From: Pseudomonas entomophila
GTDB taxonomy: Bacteria > Pseudomonadota > Gammaproteobacteria > Pseudomonadales > Pseudomonadaceae
Assembly: GCF_013523125.1 (NCBI RefSeq)
Contig: NZ_JAAMQJ010000027.1
Coordinates: forward strand, 1 to 62,709
Reading direction: 5' to 3'
DNA: 62,709 nt
Part shown: positions 14,394 to 24,172 of the stretch, one piece after another
How positions within the stretch are numbered: the first letter of the stretch is position 1
Layout: every line of letters begins with the position of its first letter
Notes under the pieces: generated by a model
The model's input: the letters and a program-made list of their open reading frames with translations, nothing else
Database searches by the model: none
Told to the model about the DNA's origin: nothing
Translations under genes and position numbers: made by a program

Positions 14394-15758
14394 TCAGGCG
14401 CTGGCCAGCACCCGACGGCGTACCAGCAGCTTGTCCACCAGCCACATCGCCAGCATCGACACCCCCACCAGCGGGAAGGCCACGCCCAGCACCAGCATTA
14501 CCCCGGTGGCCACCTTCCAGCGCGGCAGGTCATGGCGCAGGGGTGGTACCCCCAGGCCTCCGGCCGGCCGCCGTTTCCACCACATCACCAGACCACTGAC
14601 CGACCCCAGCAGCACCATCAGGCAGATCAGGCACACCACCGCCTGGTGCAGCGGGCCGTACAGCTTGCCCTGGTGCAGCATCACCCCCATTTCTGTGGCA
14701 CGGGCCGCCAGCCCATAATCGCGCCAGCGCACGTCGGCCAGCACCTTGCCGGTGTACTGGTCGACGTGGAGCGTGGCGTCGTGGCGCGGGTCGTCGGCGA
14801 ACACCGCAATGGTGAACACGCCTTCGGCGGTGGTGGGCAGCGTGATGCTGTAGCCCGGCTCGACCTCGCGCGCCGTGGCGATATCCTGGACGTGTTGCAG
14901 GCTGACCTGCGGTGCGGCAGGGCCGCTGGACATGCCGTGATGGCCGGCATGCTCGGCGTGCGCGCCGGACTGCGGCATCGGGGTGTTTTCCATGGCCCAG
15001 GGCACAGTCTGCCGGTGGGCGCTGTTCAGGTCGCGAGCCTGCTGATCCGAGGTGGGCATGGCGTTCCACATGGCCGCTGGAAAGCGATTCCACAGGTCCG
15101 CGTACTGCTTGCCCCAGAAGCCGGTCCAGGTCATGCCGCTGAGCAGCAGGAGCAACAGGAAGCCCGCGCCCCAGAAGCCGCTGACGGCGTGCAGGTCGCG
15201 CCACAGCACCCGTCCTCGCGCGGCAGCACGAGGCCACAGCACGCCACCGGTGCGCCGACCGCGTGGCCACCACAGGTAGAGGCCGGACACCACCAGCACG
15301 GTGCCCCAGCCGGCCGCCAACTCGATCAGGCGATCGCCCGTCGTGCCGATCATCAGCTCGGCATGCAGGCCGCGGGCGATGGCCTGCAGATTGTACTTGC
15401 TGTCCTGCGCGCCCAGCACCGTGCCCTGGTAGGGGTCGACGAACACGTTCAGCTCACGGCCGGCATCGTGCACCACGAATTGCGCACTGCGTTGCGGGTT
15501 CAACGGGGGCAGGTACTGCGCCACGTGGCCCTGGGGGTAGGTGTGCTGCACCGACGCCAGCAGGGCATCGGCGCTTTGCCGATGATGGCCGGTCTCGACC
15601 ACCATCAGGTCCCGGTAGAGCAGCGGGTCCAGCTGTGGCTTGAACAGGTAGATCAGGCCGGTGATTGCCAGCAGGATCATGAACGGCGCGACGAACAGAC
15701 CGGCATAGAAATGCCAGCGCCAGGCCAGGTTGTAGAATGAAACGCGTGACTCGCTCAT
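14394..15758 (-). CDS. PepSY-associated membrane protein of the copper operon (PiuB-like reductase)
   Basis: A 454-residue inner-membrane protein with a membrane segment at the N-terminus (HFYAGLFVAPFMILLAITGLIYLF), two more near residues 150 and 210, and further ones at the C-terminus. Periplasmic PepSY regions lie between them. Conserved His residues in membrane helices (WRWHFYAG, DLHAVSGFWGAG, LHQAVVCLICL) suggest heme binding, as in metal-siderophore reductases of this family. A His/Met-rich loop (HAEHAGHHGM) about residue 270 could bind copper. It is the last gene of the copper operon, 55 bp after oprC. A role in reducing imported copper is inferred from context. Confidence 0.85.
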   Translation of the reverse strand: MSESRVSFYNLAWRWHFYAGLFVAPFMILLAITGLIYLFKPQLDPLLYRDLMVVETGHHRQSADALLASVQHTYPQGHVAQYLPPLNPQRSAQFVVHDAGRELNVFVDPYQGTVLGAQDSKYNLQAIARGLHAELMIGTTGDRLIELAAGWGTVLVVSGLYLWWPRGRRTGGVLWPRAAARGRVLWRDLHAVSGFWGAGFLLLLLLSGMTWTGFWGKQYADLWNRFPAAMWNAMPTSDQQARDLNSAHRQTVPWAMENTPMPQSGAHAEHAGHHGMSSGPAAPQVSLQHVQDIATAREVEPGYSITLPTTAEGVFTIAVFADDPRHDATLHVDQYTGKVLADVRWRDYGLAARATEMGVMLHQGKLYGPLHQAVVCLICLMVLLGSVSGLVMWWKRRPAGGLGVPPLRHDLPRWKVATGVMLVLGVAFPLVGVSMLAMWLVDKLLVRRRVLASA

Positions 15759-15813
15759 GGAGCGCTCCCATCTGCATCAAACGGGGCGCGGTGACAGGAC
15801 CGCGCCCACGGGT

Positions 15814-17880
15814 TCAGAAACTCAGGTCGACCTGGGTCCACAACGTGCGGCCCGGCTCGTTGACGGGCGTCGGGTCACTGGCCGGATATCCGAACCCGGC
15901 ATTGCCCGCCAAGTTCAGGTGCTCGGCGTAGGTCTTGTCGAACAGGTTGTCGACCCCTGCGCTGAGCTTGACCTGCTTGTTCACCCGGTAGGCCCCGTTG
16001 AGCGAAAACACGCCGAACCCGGCACTGTCGCGGTAGTCCTTGCCCACCACGTTGCCCTGGCCTTCGGCGATGCGTCGCTGCGGCGCCACCAGGCGCAGCA
16101 GGGCGCCGGCGCTCCAGGCCTCGCGTGCATAGGTCAGGCCGAGCCGGCTTTCCAGCGGCGGCATCTGCGGCAGGGCACGCCCGTCGCTGCTGTTCTTGCC
16201 CCAGGCGTAGGCCAGGGTCGCGTCAGCCTTCCAGTGATCGAACAGCCTGTAGGCCGCGCCCAGTTCGCCGCCCATCACCCGCGCATCGACGTTGCTGGCG
16301 CGCGAGCGGGCCGCGCCGGTCATCCCGGACCGGTAATCGAACAGGATGTAGTCGCGGATCTGTCCGGCGTAGGCCGACGCCCAGGCTTCCAGGCGCTCGT
16401 CCTTGTAGCTCACGCCTAGGTCGAGCTGGGTGGTCTTCTCCGGCGCGATACCCTCGAAGGCGTCCCGCGAACCTACCGGGCCGACGCCTGGCGAGAACAG
16501 CTCCCAGTAGTCGGGGAAGCGCTGGGCATGGCCCAGGCCGATATAGGCGGTGGCGGGCAGTGCGGCAAGGTCGTGTTCCAGGCGCACGAACCCACTGGGC
16601 AAGGTCTCGGCACGTTCGCGGGTGCCGCTGGCGTCCGCCTGGCGGAAGTCGCGGGCGCTGGCCCGATCCAGGCGGGCGCCGCTGACCAGGCGATCGGTGT
16701 CGGTGGCGTGCCAGGTCAGCTCGGCGAAAGCGCCATAGTTGTGGAAGTCGGCGTCCTGGGTCCAGGCCTGGCCACGGTGGGCATCCACGCCCATCCCGCC
16801 CCGTTTGCGGTGTTCGTTGCGCTGGGCATCGAGCCCACCGATCAGCTGCAGGTCGTCCCAGCGCCAGGTGGCCTTGAGCCGTGCGCCCAGGGAGCGGCGG
16901 TCGACGTTGCTGACCATCGGCCGGCCCATCATGCCGCTGCCCGACGGGCGCCGCAGGCTGTAGTTGTCCATGACGTGGTCGGCGTAGTTGTACCAGACCT
17001 GCGCCTCGATCGAATCGAGCACCTCGCCCAGGTTGGAGCGTTCGAAGCGCAGGCCCAGGCTTTCGCGCTTGAACTGCGAGCCGTCCATGCCGCGCCCGGC
17101 ATAGCGGGCTTCGCCGTCGCCCCGGCCTGCGGTCAGCTCCAGCAGGGTGTCGGCGTCCGGGGTCCAGCCCAGGGTCACGTCGCCGTTCCATTTGTCCCAA
17201 CGGGACGGTACGTCGTCGCCTTGGCCATCGGCGTAGTCGCCGGCGCGTGACTGGTTGCCGACGAAGCGCGCGTAGGCCTGCTGGTGGCCTGCGGCTGCGT
17301 CGAGGCGCCTGTCGAAGCGGCCGTTGGAGCCGACCAGCAGGCTGGCGTCGACCCGGCTGCCCAGTTCGCCGAAGCGCTCGGGGTCGCGCTCGAACAGCAC
17401 CGTGCCCGCCGAGCCGCCAGGGCCCCAGATGACGCTCTGCGGGCCTTTGATGACCGTCAGCCGGTCATAGGTCTGCGGCGAGATGTACGAGGTCGGTGCG
17501 TCCATGCGGTTGGGGCAGGCGCCAAGCATGAGGCCGCCATTGGTGAGGATGTTCAGGCGCGAACCGAACAGGCCGCGCAGCACTGGGTCGCCATTGGTGC
17601 CGCCGGAGCGGATGGCCGAGAACCCCGGAATGGTCTTGAGGTAGTCGGCACCGTCGCTGGCCGGGACGGGCTGGCGGGGTTCGCGAGGGTCGGTGACCAC
17701 GGTCAGGGGCGAGCTGGGCGCGACGGCGGTGATGACGGTGGGGCTGAGTTCGTCGCTGCCGCGCAGGGCCGGAACGGGGTCCGGGCCTGCCGCCAGGGCG
17801 AAGGGGGCGAGCAGCGAGCTGCAGAGCAGCGTCAGCGGTGTGCGCAATGGTCGCGCAGAGAGGTACGTGCAACCGGTCAT
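15814..17880 (-). CDS. oprC: TonB-dependent copper receptor OprC
   Basis: A 688-residue outer-membrane TonB-dependent receptor: signal peptide (about residues 1-31), plug domain (to about 170), then a 22-stranded barrel ending in a C-terminal Phe. Both copper-ligand motifs described for P. aeruginosa OprC are present: CxxxM as ACPNRMD (Cys122, Met126) and HxM as DHVMD (His302, Met304). This supports high-affinity copper binding and not mere siderophore transport. The gene lies between a DUF2946 gene and a PepSY membrane reductase gene. The length is typical. Confidence 0.95.
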   Translation of the reverse strand: MTGCTYLSARPLRTPLTLLCSSLLAPFALAAGPDPVPALRGSDELSPTVITAVAPSSPLTVVTDPREPRQPVPASDGADYLKTIPGFSAIRSGGTNGDPVLRGLFGSRLNILTNGGLMLGACPNRMDAPTSYISPQTYDRLTVIKGPQSVIWGPGGSAGTVLFERDPERFGELGSRVDASLLVGSNGRFDRRLDAAAGHQQAYARFVGNQSRAGDYADGQGDDVPSRWDKWNGDVTLGWTPDADTLLELTAGRGDGEARYAGRGMDGSQFKRESLGLRFERSNLGEVLDSIEAQVWYNYADHVMDNYSLRRPSGSGMMGRPMVSNVDRRSLGARLKATWRWDDLQLIGGLDAQRNEHRKRGGMGVDAHRGQAWTQDADFHNYGAFAELTWHATDTDRLVSGARLDRASARDFRQADASGTRERAETLPSGFVRLEHDLAALPATAYIGLGHAQRFPDYWELFSPGVGPVGSRDAFEGIAPEKTTQLDLGVSYKDERLEAWASAYAGQIRDYILFDYRSGMTGAARSRASNVDARVMGGELGAAYRLFDHWKADATLAYAWGKNSSDGRALPQMPPLESRLGLTYAREAWSAGALLRLVAPQRRIAEGQGNVVGKDYRDSAGFGVFSLNGAYRVNKQVKLSAGVDNLFDKTYAEHLNLAGNAGFGYPASDPTPVNEPGRTLWTQVDLSF

Positions 17881-17945
17881 GAGGATTCCAGTCGATCAGT
17901 CGGAAACGGGCGCGCACGCCACAGGCGTAGGCGCAGGTCGAAGGT

Positions 17946-18395
17946 TCAGACGTCGATCAAGACGGGTGGCGCGCGGCTTCTGGCGCCTGGGAAGACGGTG
18001 GCGGTGGCATGGCCAGGCAACGGCGGCAGGGCCGAGGCGATGGCAGGTGGCAGGCTGTGATTGCCCAGCGAGCTCAGGGTGCCGGGCAGGGCGGGGCAGT
18101 TGAACAGCAGACTGCAGTAGCCGCACTGCTCCCAGATCACGTGCAGCTGAGGGTCGTGCTGGCGCCCGTGGTGCATGGCGCCATGGGCCTGCGGGTCGGC
18201 TGCCTGGGCAGCGTGCGCAGGCCCTTCCATACCTGCGCCCATGGCCATGCCGGCGTGGTGATTCATCGGCATCGACTGAGCGATCAGCGGGCCGATGAAG
18301 ATCATCCACATGGCGAACAGGCTCAGCCAGCTGCCGTTCACGCGGTGGTGATCGGCGCGGCGTCGAGCGGGTCGACCGAGGGGCAGGCGCATCAT
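17946..18395 (-). CDS. DUF2946 protein, His/Met-rich (copper operon)
   Basis: A 149-residue protein with an N-terminal hydrophobic segment (LSLFAMWMIFIGPLIAQ) that is a signal anchor or signal peptide. A His/Met-rich stretch follows (MPMNHHAGMAMGAGM, then HGAMHHGRQHD) and then the DUF2946 core with EQCGYCSLLFNCP, holding CxxC and a further Cys. These features suggest periplasmic copper binding. It lies 17 bp after the PCuAC chaperone gene and 65 bp before oprC. DUF2946 has no defined function; its place here supports a role in copper acquisition. Confidence 0.82.
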   Translation of the reverse strand: MMRLPLGRPARRRADHHRVNGSWLSLFAMWMIFIGPLIAQSMPMNHHAGMAMGAGMEGPAHAAQAADPQAHGAMHHGRQHDPQLHVIWEQCGYCSLLFNCPALPGTLSSLGNHSLPPAIASALPPLPGHATATVFPGARSRAPPVLIDV

Positions 18396-18412
18396 GCAGG
18401 GGTCAGGGATGG

Positions 18413-18895
18413 TCAGTGGATGTGCGGCTGCCCCGTGGCGGCCTTGGGTGGCTCGCGCTGCACCAGCACCTGGACGGTGACGTCACCGGCCTTTTCGAAG
18501 TGCAGGGTCAATGGGAAACGCTGGCCGTCGCTCAGCATGGCACGGTCCTTCGGCTGCATGAGCATGACGTGGTAGGCACCCGGCGCGAAGGTCAGGTCCT
18601 GGCCGGCCGGCACCGCGACGCTCGGCACCGGTTGCATGCGCATCAGGCCATCGCCGGTCTGGACATGCGCATGCAACTGCGCGTCATCGGTGATCGGGCT
18701 GTCCACGCCGAGCAGGCGGTCGTCCGTCGTGGCGTTGTTGTGCACGACGAAGTAGGCCGCCACGCTGGGCGCATTGGGCGGCAGCTGCAGCGACCAGGGG
18801 TGAGCGATGTGCAGGTCGCCCTGGGTGTATTCGTGGGCGTTGGCGAAGGCACCGGGCAGCAGCAGGGCGGCCAGGAGCAGGGCGTGCTTGAGCAT
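18413..18895 (-). CDS. Periplasmic copper chaperone PCuAC
   Basis: A 160-residue secreted protein with a signal peptide (about 1-20, GAFANA). It carries the PCuAC copper site of two Met and two His: QLHAHVQT, then MRMQPV, then AYHVMLMQPK (HxM). Such proteins carry Cu(I) in the periplasm, for instance to cytochrome oxidase. The start at 18895 gives a full signal peptide. It sits between two DUF2946 genes in the oprC operon, so it probably receives copper that enters through OprC. Confidence 0.9.
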   Translation of the reverse strand: MLKHALLLAALLLPGAFANAHEYTQGDLHIAHPWSLQLPPNAPSVAAYFVVHNNATTDDRLLGVDSPITDDAQLHAHVQTGDGLMRMQPVPSVAVPAGQDLTFAPGAYHVMLMQPKDRAMLSDGQRFPLTLHFEKAGDVTVQVLVQREPPKAATGQPHIH

Positions 18896-18941
18896 GAAAG
18901 GTCTCCAGTGAGTGAGGCACATGACGGGTGTCACAGCAGGC

Positions 18942-19343
18942 TCACACCGTGGGAGAGGCACGAGGGTTGAGCGCTGGCCACAACTGGCGAGGCGTGGGGC
19001 GTTCGCCGAGTGACGGCGTGGTATGGGCCAGCCAGCGCAGCGGTGGGTGGCGCAGTTGCGGCGCATGACTGGGCAGGCTGAGCAAGGGCGCCCCGCCCAG
19101 GCAGCAACTGTGATGCAGTTCGGCCTTGCCCGAGTCGTGCAACGTCAGGTCGATCGCAGCCTTGTCGAGCATGGCCAACACCTGACGGTCGGCCTTGGCC
19201 GTGCCCGACAGGCTGGAACAGAACGCCCCCCACACCAGCTGTTGCGCCGCATGTCGAGACGCGGCGGAGGACAGTGGCATGGCCAGCAGGTTGAACAGCA
19301 CTGCGAAGCAGGCTATCCAGGCGATGTGCCGACGTGGGGGCAT
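18942..19343 (-). CDS. DUF2946 protein, first gene of the copper operon
   Basis: A 133-residue protein with an N-terminal signal sequence or anchor (IAWIACFAVLFNLLAMPLSSA) and the DUF2946 pattern: WGAFCSS early and HHSCCLGG in the middle, a Cys/His cluster that could bind metal. It is the first of five genes in one direction (DUF2946, PCuAC, DUF2946, oprC, PepSY protein) with gaps of 17-65 bp, so an operon is very likely. The second DUF2946 gene lies two places downstream and is only distantly similar. Confidence 0.82.
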   Translation of the reverse strand: MPPRRHIAWIACFAVLFNLLAMPLSSAASRHAAQQLVWGAFCSSLSGTAKADRQVLAMLDKAAIDLTLHDSGKAELHHSCCLGGAPLLSLPSHAPQLRHPPLRWLAHTTPSLGERPTPRQLWPALNPRASPTV

Positions 19344-19449
19344 GGAGAGATCCGGTCAGGAATCAGGGCAGATTGTAACGCCGAGTATACGCAAAAGCGT
19401 CGGGGGTGCGATGACGTGCCGCACCCCGGGCCTGTGAAGGGCGTGTGTC

Positions 19450-20307
19450 TTACGCCGCCTTGCCACGGCCCAGCAGGCCACGAACGGTTTCCTGCAGGTC
19501 GGCCGGCAGCACCACGACCTTGGCATTGTCGCTGCCGGCCAGGTGCTCCATGGCACCGATGTAGCGCTCGCCGAGCAAGTACATGGCCGGCGTGGTCTCG
19601 CTGCCGATCGCTTCGCGCACCAGCGTGATGGCGCGCGCCGAGGCCTCGGCGAGGTTGATCTGCGCTTCGGCGTCCAGCCGCGCCGATTGCAGGCGCGCCT
19701 CGGCCTCGAGGATCGCGGCCTGCTTGGCCCCTTCGGCGCGGGTGACGTCGGCCTTTCGCTCACGCTCGGCAGCGGCCTGGCGCTCCATGGCGAGCTGCAT
19801 GTTCGGCGAGGGCTTGATGTCCTGGATCTCCACCGAACGTACCGTGACGCCCCAGTCCTCGGTCTGTTCGGACATGGCGTCGCGCAGGCGCGCCTTGATC
19901 TGCTCGCGGCTCGACAGCGCTTCATCGAGGTCCATGGCACCGACGATGGCACGCAGCGAGGTCATGGTCAGGCTGGTCACGGCGAAGGCGAAGTCCTGCA
20001 CGCCGTAGGAGGCTTTCTGCGGGTCGACCACCTTGGCAAAGCACAGGGCGTTGGCGACGATGACCGCGTTGTCGCGGGTGATGATTTCCTGCTGCTCGAC
20101 GTCGAGGATGATGTCCTTGGTCGGCAGCCGGTAGGCGACCACGTCCATGTAGGGGATGACGATGTTCAGGCCGGGCTTGAGGGTACTGTGGTAGCGGCCG
20201 AGGCGCTCGACGATCCATTCCTCGCCCTGGGGCACGATGCGCACCCCCTTGAACACGGACACGAGCACGAAGAGGGCGAGGGTGCAGACGACGATGAGGC
20301 TGGTCAT
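19450..20307 (-). CDS. qmcA: SPFH/band-7 membrane protein QmcA
   Basis: A 285-residue stomatin-like protein: one N-terminal membrane segment (residues about 4-20), an SPFH domain (FKGVRIVPQGEEWIVERLGRY to about 190), and an Ala/Glu/Arg-rich coiled coil (AERERKADVTRAEGAKQAAI). SPFH proteins form large oligomeric scaffolds in the membrane and modulate proteases such as FtsH. It follows the NfeD-type gene by 25 bp, the classic NfeD-SPFH pair. Confidence 0.92.
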   Translation of the reverse strand: MTSLIVVCTLALFVLVSVFKGVRIVPQGEEWIVERLGRYHSTLKPGLNIVIPYMDVVAYRLPTKDIILDVEQQEIITRDNAVIVANALCFAKVVDPQKASYGVQDFAFAVTSLTMTSLRAIVGAMDLDEALSSREQIKARLRDAMSEQTEDWGVTVRSVEIQDIKPSPNMQLAMERQAAAERERKADVTRAEGAKQAAILEAEARLQSARLDAEAQINLAEASARAITLVREAIGSETTPAMYLLGERYIGAMEHLAGSDNAKVVVLPADLQETVRGLLGRGKAA

Positions 20308-20332
20308 GGGGGTGAACTCCTTGTAACGGTGA

Positions 20333-20767
20333 TCAGACCTGGGTGATGCGGGCGGTGTTGCCTTCGATGGCAGTCAGGCGCACGCGCGCTCCGGCGGAAA
20401 TATCGGTATCGGCCACGCAGACCCACTCTTCATTGCCGAGGATGGGTTTCTGGAAGCGGACCCGGCCTTTCTGGAAGGGGGAGACGGGCACGGTCAGCAG
20501 GCCTATCTCCCCCAGCGCGCTGTCGGCGGTCCAGCGCACGTCCGGGGCCTTGCGGAACAGCCAGAACCACAGCGCGGTGGTGAGGCTCGAGAACAGCACC
20601 CACAGCAGGATCTGCACCGGCAGCTGCAGCGTCGGCATGGCCAGCGCGATCAGGGCGACCAGCACGGCGCCGATGCCGAACCAGAGGATGAAGAAGGTCG
20701 GGAGGGCCAGCTCCAGCAGGATCAGCGCGAAGCCGAACACCAGCCAGATCCACCAGTGCATGTCCAT
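20333..20767 (-). CDS. NfeD-family membrane protein (short form)
   Basis: A 144-residue protein with two or three membrane segments (WWIWLVFGFALILLELALPTFFILWFGIGAVL, then a third near residue 60) and a C-terminal OB-fold domain (ALGEIGLLTVPVSPFQKGRVRFQKPILGNEEW). This is the short NfeD form without the serine-protease part. It partners with the SPFH protein encoded 25 bp downstream. The start at 20767 (MDMHWW) gives the normal opening; an ATG two codons later is also possible. Confidence 0.88.
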   Translation of the reverse strand: MDMHWWIWLVFGFALILLELALPTFFILWFGIGAVLVALIALAMPTLQLPVQILLWVLFSSLTTALWFWLFRKAPDVRWTADSALGEIGLLTVPVSPFQKGRVRFQKPILGNEEWVCVADTDISAGARVRLTAIEGNTARITQV

Positions 20768-21154
20768 GGGGTGGGTTCCTTGAAGAGAGGGGGCGAAGTG
20801 TACGGCACAGGGTGGAAGGCCGGCCACGAGAAGGGGACGAAAACCGGGTAGGAGATTTCCCTGCTTTGAGCCCGGTCGTCGATGCAGGCGCCAGCAGATG
20901 GACAGTCTGGGGGCGCCCGTCTGCGAGCACATCGATGCGCCTACGGGCAGGAGCGGGCCCGCGATAGCGGTGGCAACCCTGCCCCATGGCCGACAGGTCG
21001 AGCGCTGGCCTGTCAGCGCTGAGGTGGGTGAGCAGGCCCTATCGCTGGCAAGCCAGCTCCCACCCAGACCTCTGCAGCCATCAATGTAGGCATGGCTGCG
21101 CAAGCAGCTTGTGGGAGCGGGCTTGCCCGCGATGACGTCAGCCCAGGCGCCGCC
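20768..21154. other. Intergenic region with a composite REP module
   Basis: The 387-bp gap between cobK (end) and the NfeD gene (start), both minus strand, has no credible gene. Its right third is the REP module listed separately. The left part would hold the promoter of the NfeD-qmcA pair; no strong -10/-35 pair stands out. Confidence 0.55.
21034..21137. repeat. Composite REP (BIME-like) module, copy 1
   Basis: Two different REP elements in inverted orientation (ATCGCTGGCAAGCCAGCTCC and GTGGGAGCGGGCTTGCCCGC) flank a conserved centre that itself contains an inverted CAGCCAT/ATGGCTG pair. A copy of the whole module, about 93% identical by eye over 104 bp, lies in reverse orientation at 44382-44486. 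Confidence 0.85.
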
Positions 21155-21877
21155 CTAGGCGATGCCCAGCGCCTCGGCCAACGCCTCGACGTCGAAGAAC
21201 GCCCGGTCCACTGCCGGCAGGCAGGGCCGAGCCAGCACCAGCACCGGTACCCCGCGCTCGCGCGCTACCTCGAGCTTCGGCTCGGTGGCGCCGCTGCCGC
21301 TGTTCTTGCTCACCAGCACGTCGAACCGCCCCCGCGCAAACAGGGCCCGCTCGTCTTCCAAGCGAAACGGCCCACGGGCGCCGATCACCTCGCAGCGTGC
21401 ATTGCCGGGGCAGGTTTCCAGCGCGCGCAGGGTCCAGAACTGGTGCGCCGGAATCTCGTCCAGGTGGCGCAGCGGCTCGCGGCCCAGGGTAAACAGCGGT
21501 CGCCGGAACGGCGCCAGCGCGTCGATCAGCGCAGGCCAGTCGGCCACCTCGCGCCAATCGTCCTCGGGCCGTGCCCGCCAGGCCGGGCGGCGCAACGCCC
21601 AGCAGGGGATGCCGACGGCCGCCGCCGCGCGTGCTGCGTTGCCACTGATCTGCGCGGCGTAGGGATGCGTGGCGTCGATCAGCAGGTCGATACGCGCCTC
21701 GCGCAGGTAGGCGGCCAGCCCCTCGGCCCCCCCATAGCCGCCCACGCGCACCTGGCACGGCAGATCCTCGGGCACCCGGCCGACCCCGGCCAGGCTGTAG
21801 ATATGCTCGGGCCCCAGGCGGCGGGCCAGGGCCAGGGCCTCGGTGACGCCACCGAGCAGCAGCAGGCGCGGCGTCAT
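21155..21877 (-). CDS. cobK: Precorrin-6A reductase CobK
   Basis: A 240-residue NADPH-dependent enzyme that reduces precorrin-6A to dihydro-precorrin-6 in cobalamin synthesis. The dinucleotide-binding opening [17 protein letters not shown], the [10 protein letters not shown] signature and the [19 protein letters not shown] segment near the C-terminus identify the family. The start at 21877 overlaps the end of cbiD by 4 bp (ATGA), so the two are translationally coupled. The length is normal. Confidence 0.93.
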   Translation of the reverse strand: MTPRLLLLGGVTEALALARRLGPEHIYSLAGVGRVPEDLPCQVRVGGYGGAEGLAAYLREARIDLLIDATHPYAAQISGNAARAAAAVGIPCWALRRPAWRARPEDDWREVADWPALIDALAPFRRPLFTLGREPLRHLDEIPAHQFWTLRALETCPGNARCEVIGARGPFRLEDERALFARGRFDVLVSKNSGSGATEPKLEVARERGVPVLVLARPCLPAVDRAFFDVEALAEALGIA

Positions 21878-22968
21878 GCCACCCCCGCCTGGCCGACGAT
21901 GCCGCCTTGCCGGTCGATGGCGAACACCTCCACCTGGACGGTGGACGGCACCACGCTGCGGGCGAACGCCAAGGCGTGGGCGCAGACCGCATCGCCCAGC
22001 TCGAGGCCGGCCGCTCGCGCCAGTGCCAGGGCCTGCTGGCTGGTATTGGCGCCGACGATCTCGGCCTGCAGCGCGGCATCGGCGCCCAGCTGCGCCGCCC
22101 ACCCGGCCAGTTGCGGCAGGTCGATGCTCGAGTGGCGGCTGTGCAGGTCCATGTGCCCGGCGGCGAGCTTGCTGATCTTGCCGAAGCCACCGCACAGGCT
22201 CAGGCGTGCCACCGGCACCTTGCGCACGTGCTTGAGCACCGCGCCGACGAAATCGCCCATCTCGATCAAGGCGATCTCGGGCAGGCCATAGACCCGGCGC
22301 ATGGTGTCCTCGCTGGCATTGCCGGTGCAGGCGGCCAGGTGGGTATGGCCATTGGTGTGGGCAACGTCGATGCCCTGGTGGATCGAGGCGATGTAGGCCG
22401 CACAGGAGAACGGCCGGACGACGCCGCTGGTGCCAAGGATCGACAGCCCGCCCAGGATCCCCAGGCGCGGGTTCATGGTCTTGAGCGCCAGCACGTCGCC
22501 ATCGCGCACGTTGACGATGACCTCGAAGCCGCCGGCATGGCCGCAGGCCTCGGCCAGGCGTTGCAGGTGTTCGCCGATCATGCGCCGTGGCACCGGGTTG
22601 ATCGCCGGCTCGCCCACCGCCAGCACCAGGCCGGGGCGGGTCACCGTGCCGACCCCGACACCGGCGAAGAAGCGCACGCCTGGTTCGGCGCTCAGCCGCA
22701 CTTCGCTGTACAGCAGCGCACCATGGGTGACGTCCGGGTCGTCGCCAGCATCCTTGAGGGTGCCGGCTTCGGCGCCCAGGGGTGTGAGACGACAGAACTC
22801 CAGGCGCATCTGCACCTCGCGGCCCTTGGGCAGGGTGATGCGTACCGCGTCGTCGCACTCACCGGTCAGCAGCAGGCGCGCCGCTGCCAGGGCGGTGGCC
22901 GTGGCGCAGCTGCCGGTGGTCAGGCCGCTGCGCAGCGGCGCGGCCTGTTCGCGGGTTTCTTCACGCAT
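21874..22968 (-). CDS. cbiD: Cobalt-precorrin-5B C1-methyltransferase CbiD
   Basis: A 364-residue SAM-dependent methyltransferase of corrin-ring synthesis. Family marks: [22 protein letters not shown] at the N-terminus, [24 protein letters not shown], and [12 protein letters not shown]. CbiD belongs to the anaerobic pathway, yet the cluster also carries the oxygen-dependent CobG. The start at 22968 overlaps the end of cobL by 8 bp. The gene order cobL-cbiD-cobK is tightly coupled. Confidence 0.93.
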   Translation of the reverse strand: MREETREQAAPLRSGLTTGSCATATALAAARLLLTGECDDAVRITLPKGREVQMRLEFCRLTPLGAEAGTLKDAGDDPDVTHGALLYSEVRLSAEPGVRFFAGVGVGTVTRPGLVLAVGEPAINPVPRRMIGEHLQRLAEACGHAGGFEVIVNVRDGDVLALKTMNPRLGILGGLSILGTSGVVRPFSCAAYIASIHQGIDVAHTNGHTHLAACTGNASEDTMRRVYGLPEIALIEMGDFVGAVLKHVRKVPVARLSLCGGFGKISKLAAGHMDLHSRHSSIDLPQLAGWAAQLGADAALQAEIVGANTSQQALALARAAGLELGDAVCAHALAFARSVVPSTVQVEVFAIDRQGGIVGQAGVA

Positions 22969-24172
22969 CGAGGGGCTTGACCAGGTCGAGCAGGGTGATC
23001 GGCAGCGCCTGGCGCCAGGTGTCGAAGCTGCCCAGTGGCTGGGCATGCGCCACGTGCAGACGGGTCAGTTCGCCGCCGTGGGCGGCACGCCACTGGGCCA
23101 GGGTCAGTTCGCTTTGCAGCGTGACGGCATTGGCGACCAGGCGTCCCCCAGGCTTCAACTGCGCCCAGCACTGCGCCAGCAGGCCGTCGACCGTCACACC
23201 GCCACCGATGAACACGGCGTCCGGACGCGGCAGGCCTTCCAGCGCGCCAGGTGCATGGCCGCGCACCAGCTGCAGCCCAGGCACGCCCAGCGCATCGCGG
23301 TTGTGTTCGATGTGCGCCTGACGGCCTCCATCGGCCTCGACGGCGATGGCTCGGCAACTGGGATGGGCACGCATCCACTCGATGCCGATCGAGCCGCAGC
23401 CGGCACCCACGTCCCACAGCAGTTCGCCGGGACGCGGCGCCAGACGGGCCAGGGTGACGGCGCGCACGTCGCGCTTGGTCAACTGGCCATCGTGACGAAA
23501 GGCGCTGTCCGGCAGGCCCACCACCGGTGACAGGGGGCACGCCGAGAGGGCGGCCACGCACTCGATGGCCATCAGGTTGAGCGCCGCGACTTGGGCATGG
23601 GACCACGCTTCGGCGGTGTCGCTCACCCGGCGTTCGTCGGCACCGCCCAGGTGCTCGAACACGTGCAGCCGGCTCGGACCGAACCCGCGTTCGCGCAACA
23701 GCGCGGCGACCTGGGCCGGCGTCTGGCCGTCGTTGCTCAGCACCAGCAGGCGCACGCCGCTGTACAGCTGGGCATTGAGCGCGGCCAGGGGACGTGCGAC
23801 CAGCGACAGCACCTGCACCTCCTGCAAGGGCCAGCCCAGCCGGGCCGCCGCCAGGCTGCACGAGGACGGCATGGCGATGACCTGCATCTCGTCGGTCTGG
23901 ACCTCGCGCGCCAGGCTGGCGCCGACGCCATAGAACATCGGATCGCCGCTGGCCAGCACGCAGACCGGCTCGCCGCGACAGGCCAGGACCGGCGCCAGGG
24001 AGAAGGGGCGCGGCCACTCCAGCCGTTCGGCGGTCACGCGGCGGGGCAGCAAGGCCAGCTGGCGCGGGCCGCCCACTACGCGCGACGCCGCCAACAGCGC
24101 GCGCCGTGCCTGTTTGCCCAGACCACTGAAGCCGTCTTCTCCGATCCCCACCACCGTCAGCCAGGGCGTCAT
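22961..24172 (-). CDS. cobL: Precorrin-6Y C5,C15-methyltransferase (decarboxylating) CobL
   Basis: A 403-residue two-domain enzyme. The N-terminal CbiE-like tetrapyrrole methylase ([29 protein letters not shown]) methylates C5. The C-terminal CbiT-like SAM domain ([21 protein letters not shown], about residue 250) methylates C15 and decarboxylates the acetate side chain. The start at 24172 gives the standard opening. It is the first gene of cobL-cbiD-cobK and is divergent from cobG with 128 bp between. Confidence 0.94.
   Translation of the reverse strand: MTPWLTVVGIGEDGFSGLGKQARRALLAASRVVGGPRQLALLPRRVTAERLEWPRPFSLAPVLACRGEPVCVLASGDPMFYGVGASLAREVQTDEMQVIAMPSSCSLAAARLGWPLQEVQVLSLVARPLAALNAQLYSGVRLLVLSNDGQTPAQVAALLRERGFGPSRLHVFEHLGGADERRVSDTAEAWSHAQVAALNLMAIECVAALSACPLSPVVGLPDSAFRHDGQLTKRDVRAVTLARLAPRPGELLWDVGAGCGSIGIEWMRAHPSCRAIAVEADGGRQAHIEHNRDALGVPGLQLVRGHAPGALEGLPRPDAVFIGGGVTVDGLLAQCWAQLKPGGRLVANAVTLQSELTLAQWRAAHGGELTRLHVAHAQPLGSFDTWRQALPITLLDLVKPLDA

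Noticed and set aside
12183..15740. A 1185-codon open frame on the plus strand across cycA and the PepSY-protein gene
   Set aside because: It is the antisense of two well-identified genes in GC-rich DNA; its product is low-complexity His/Gln/Arg-rich sequence without any domain.
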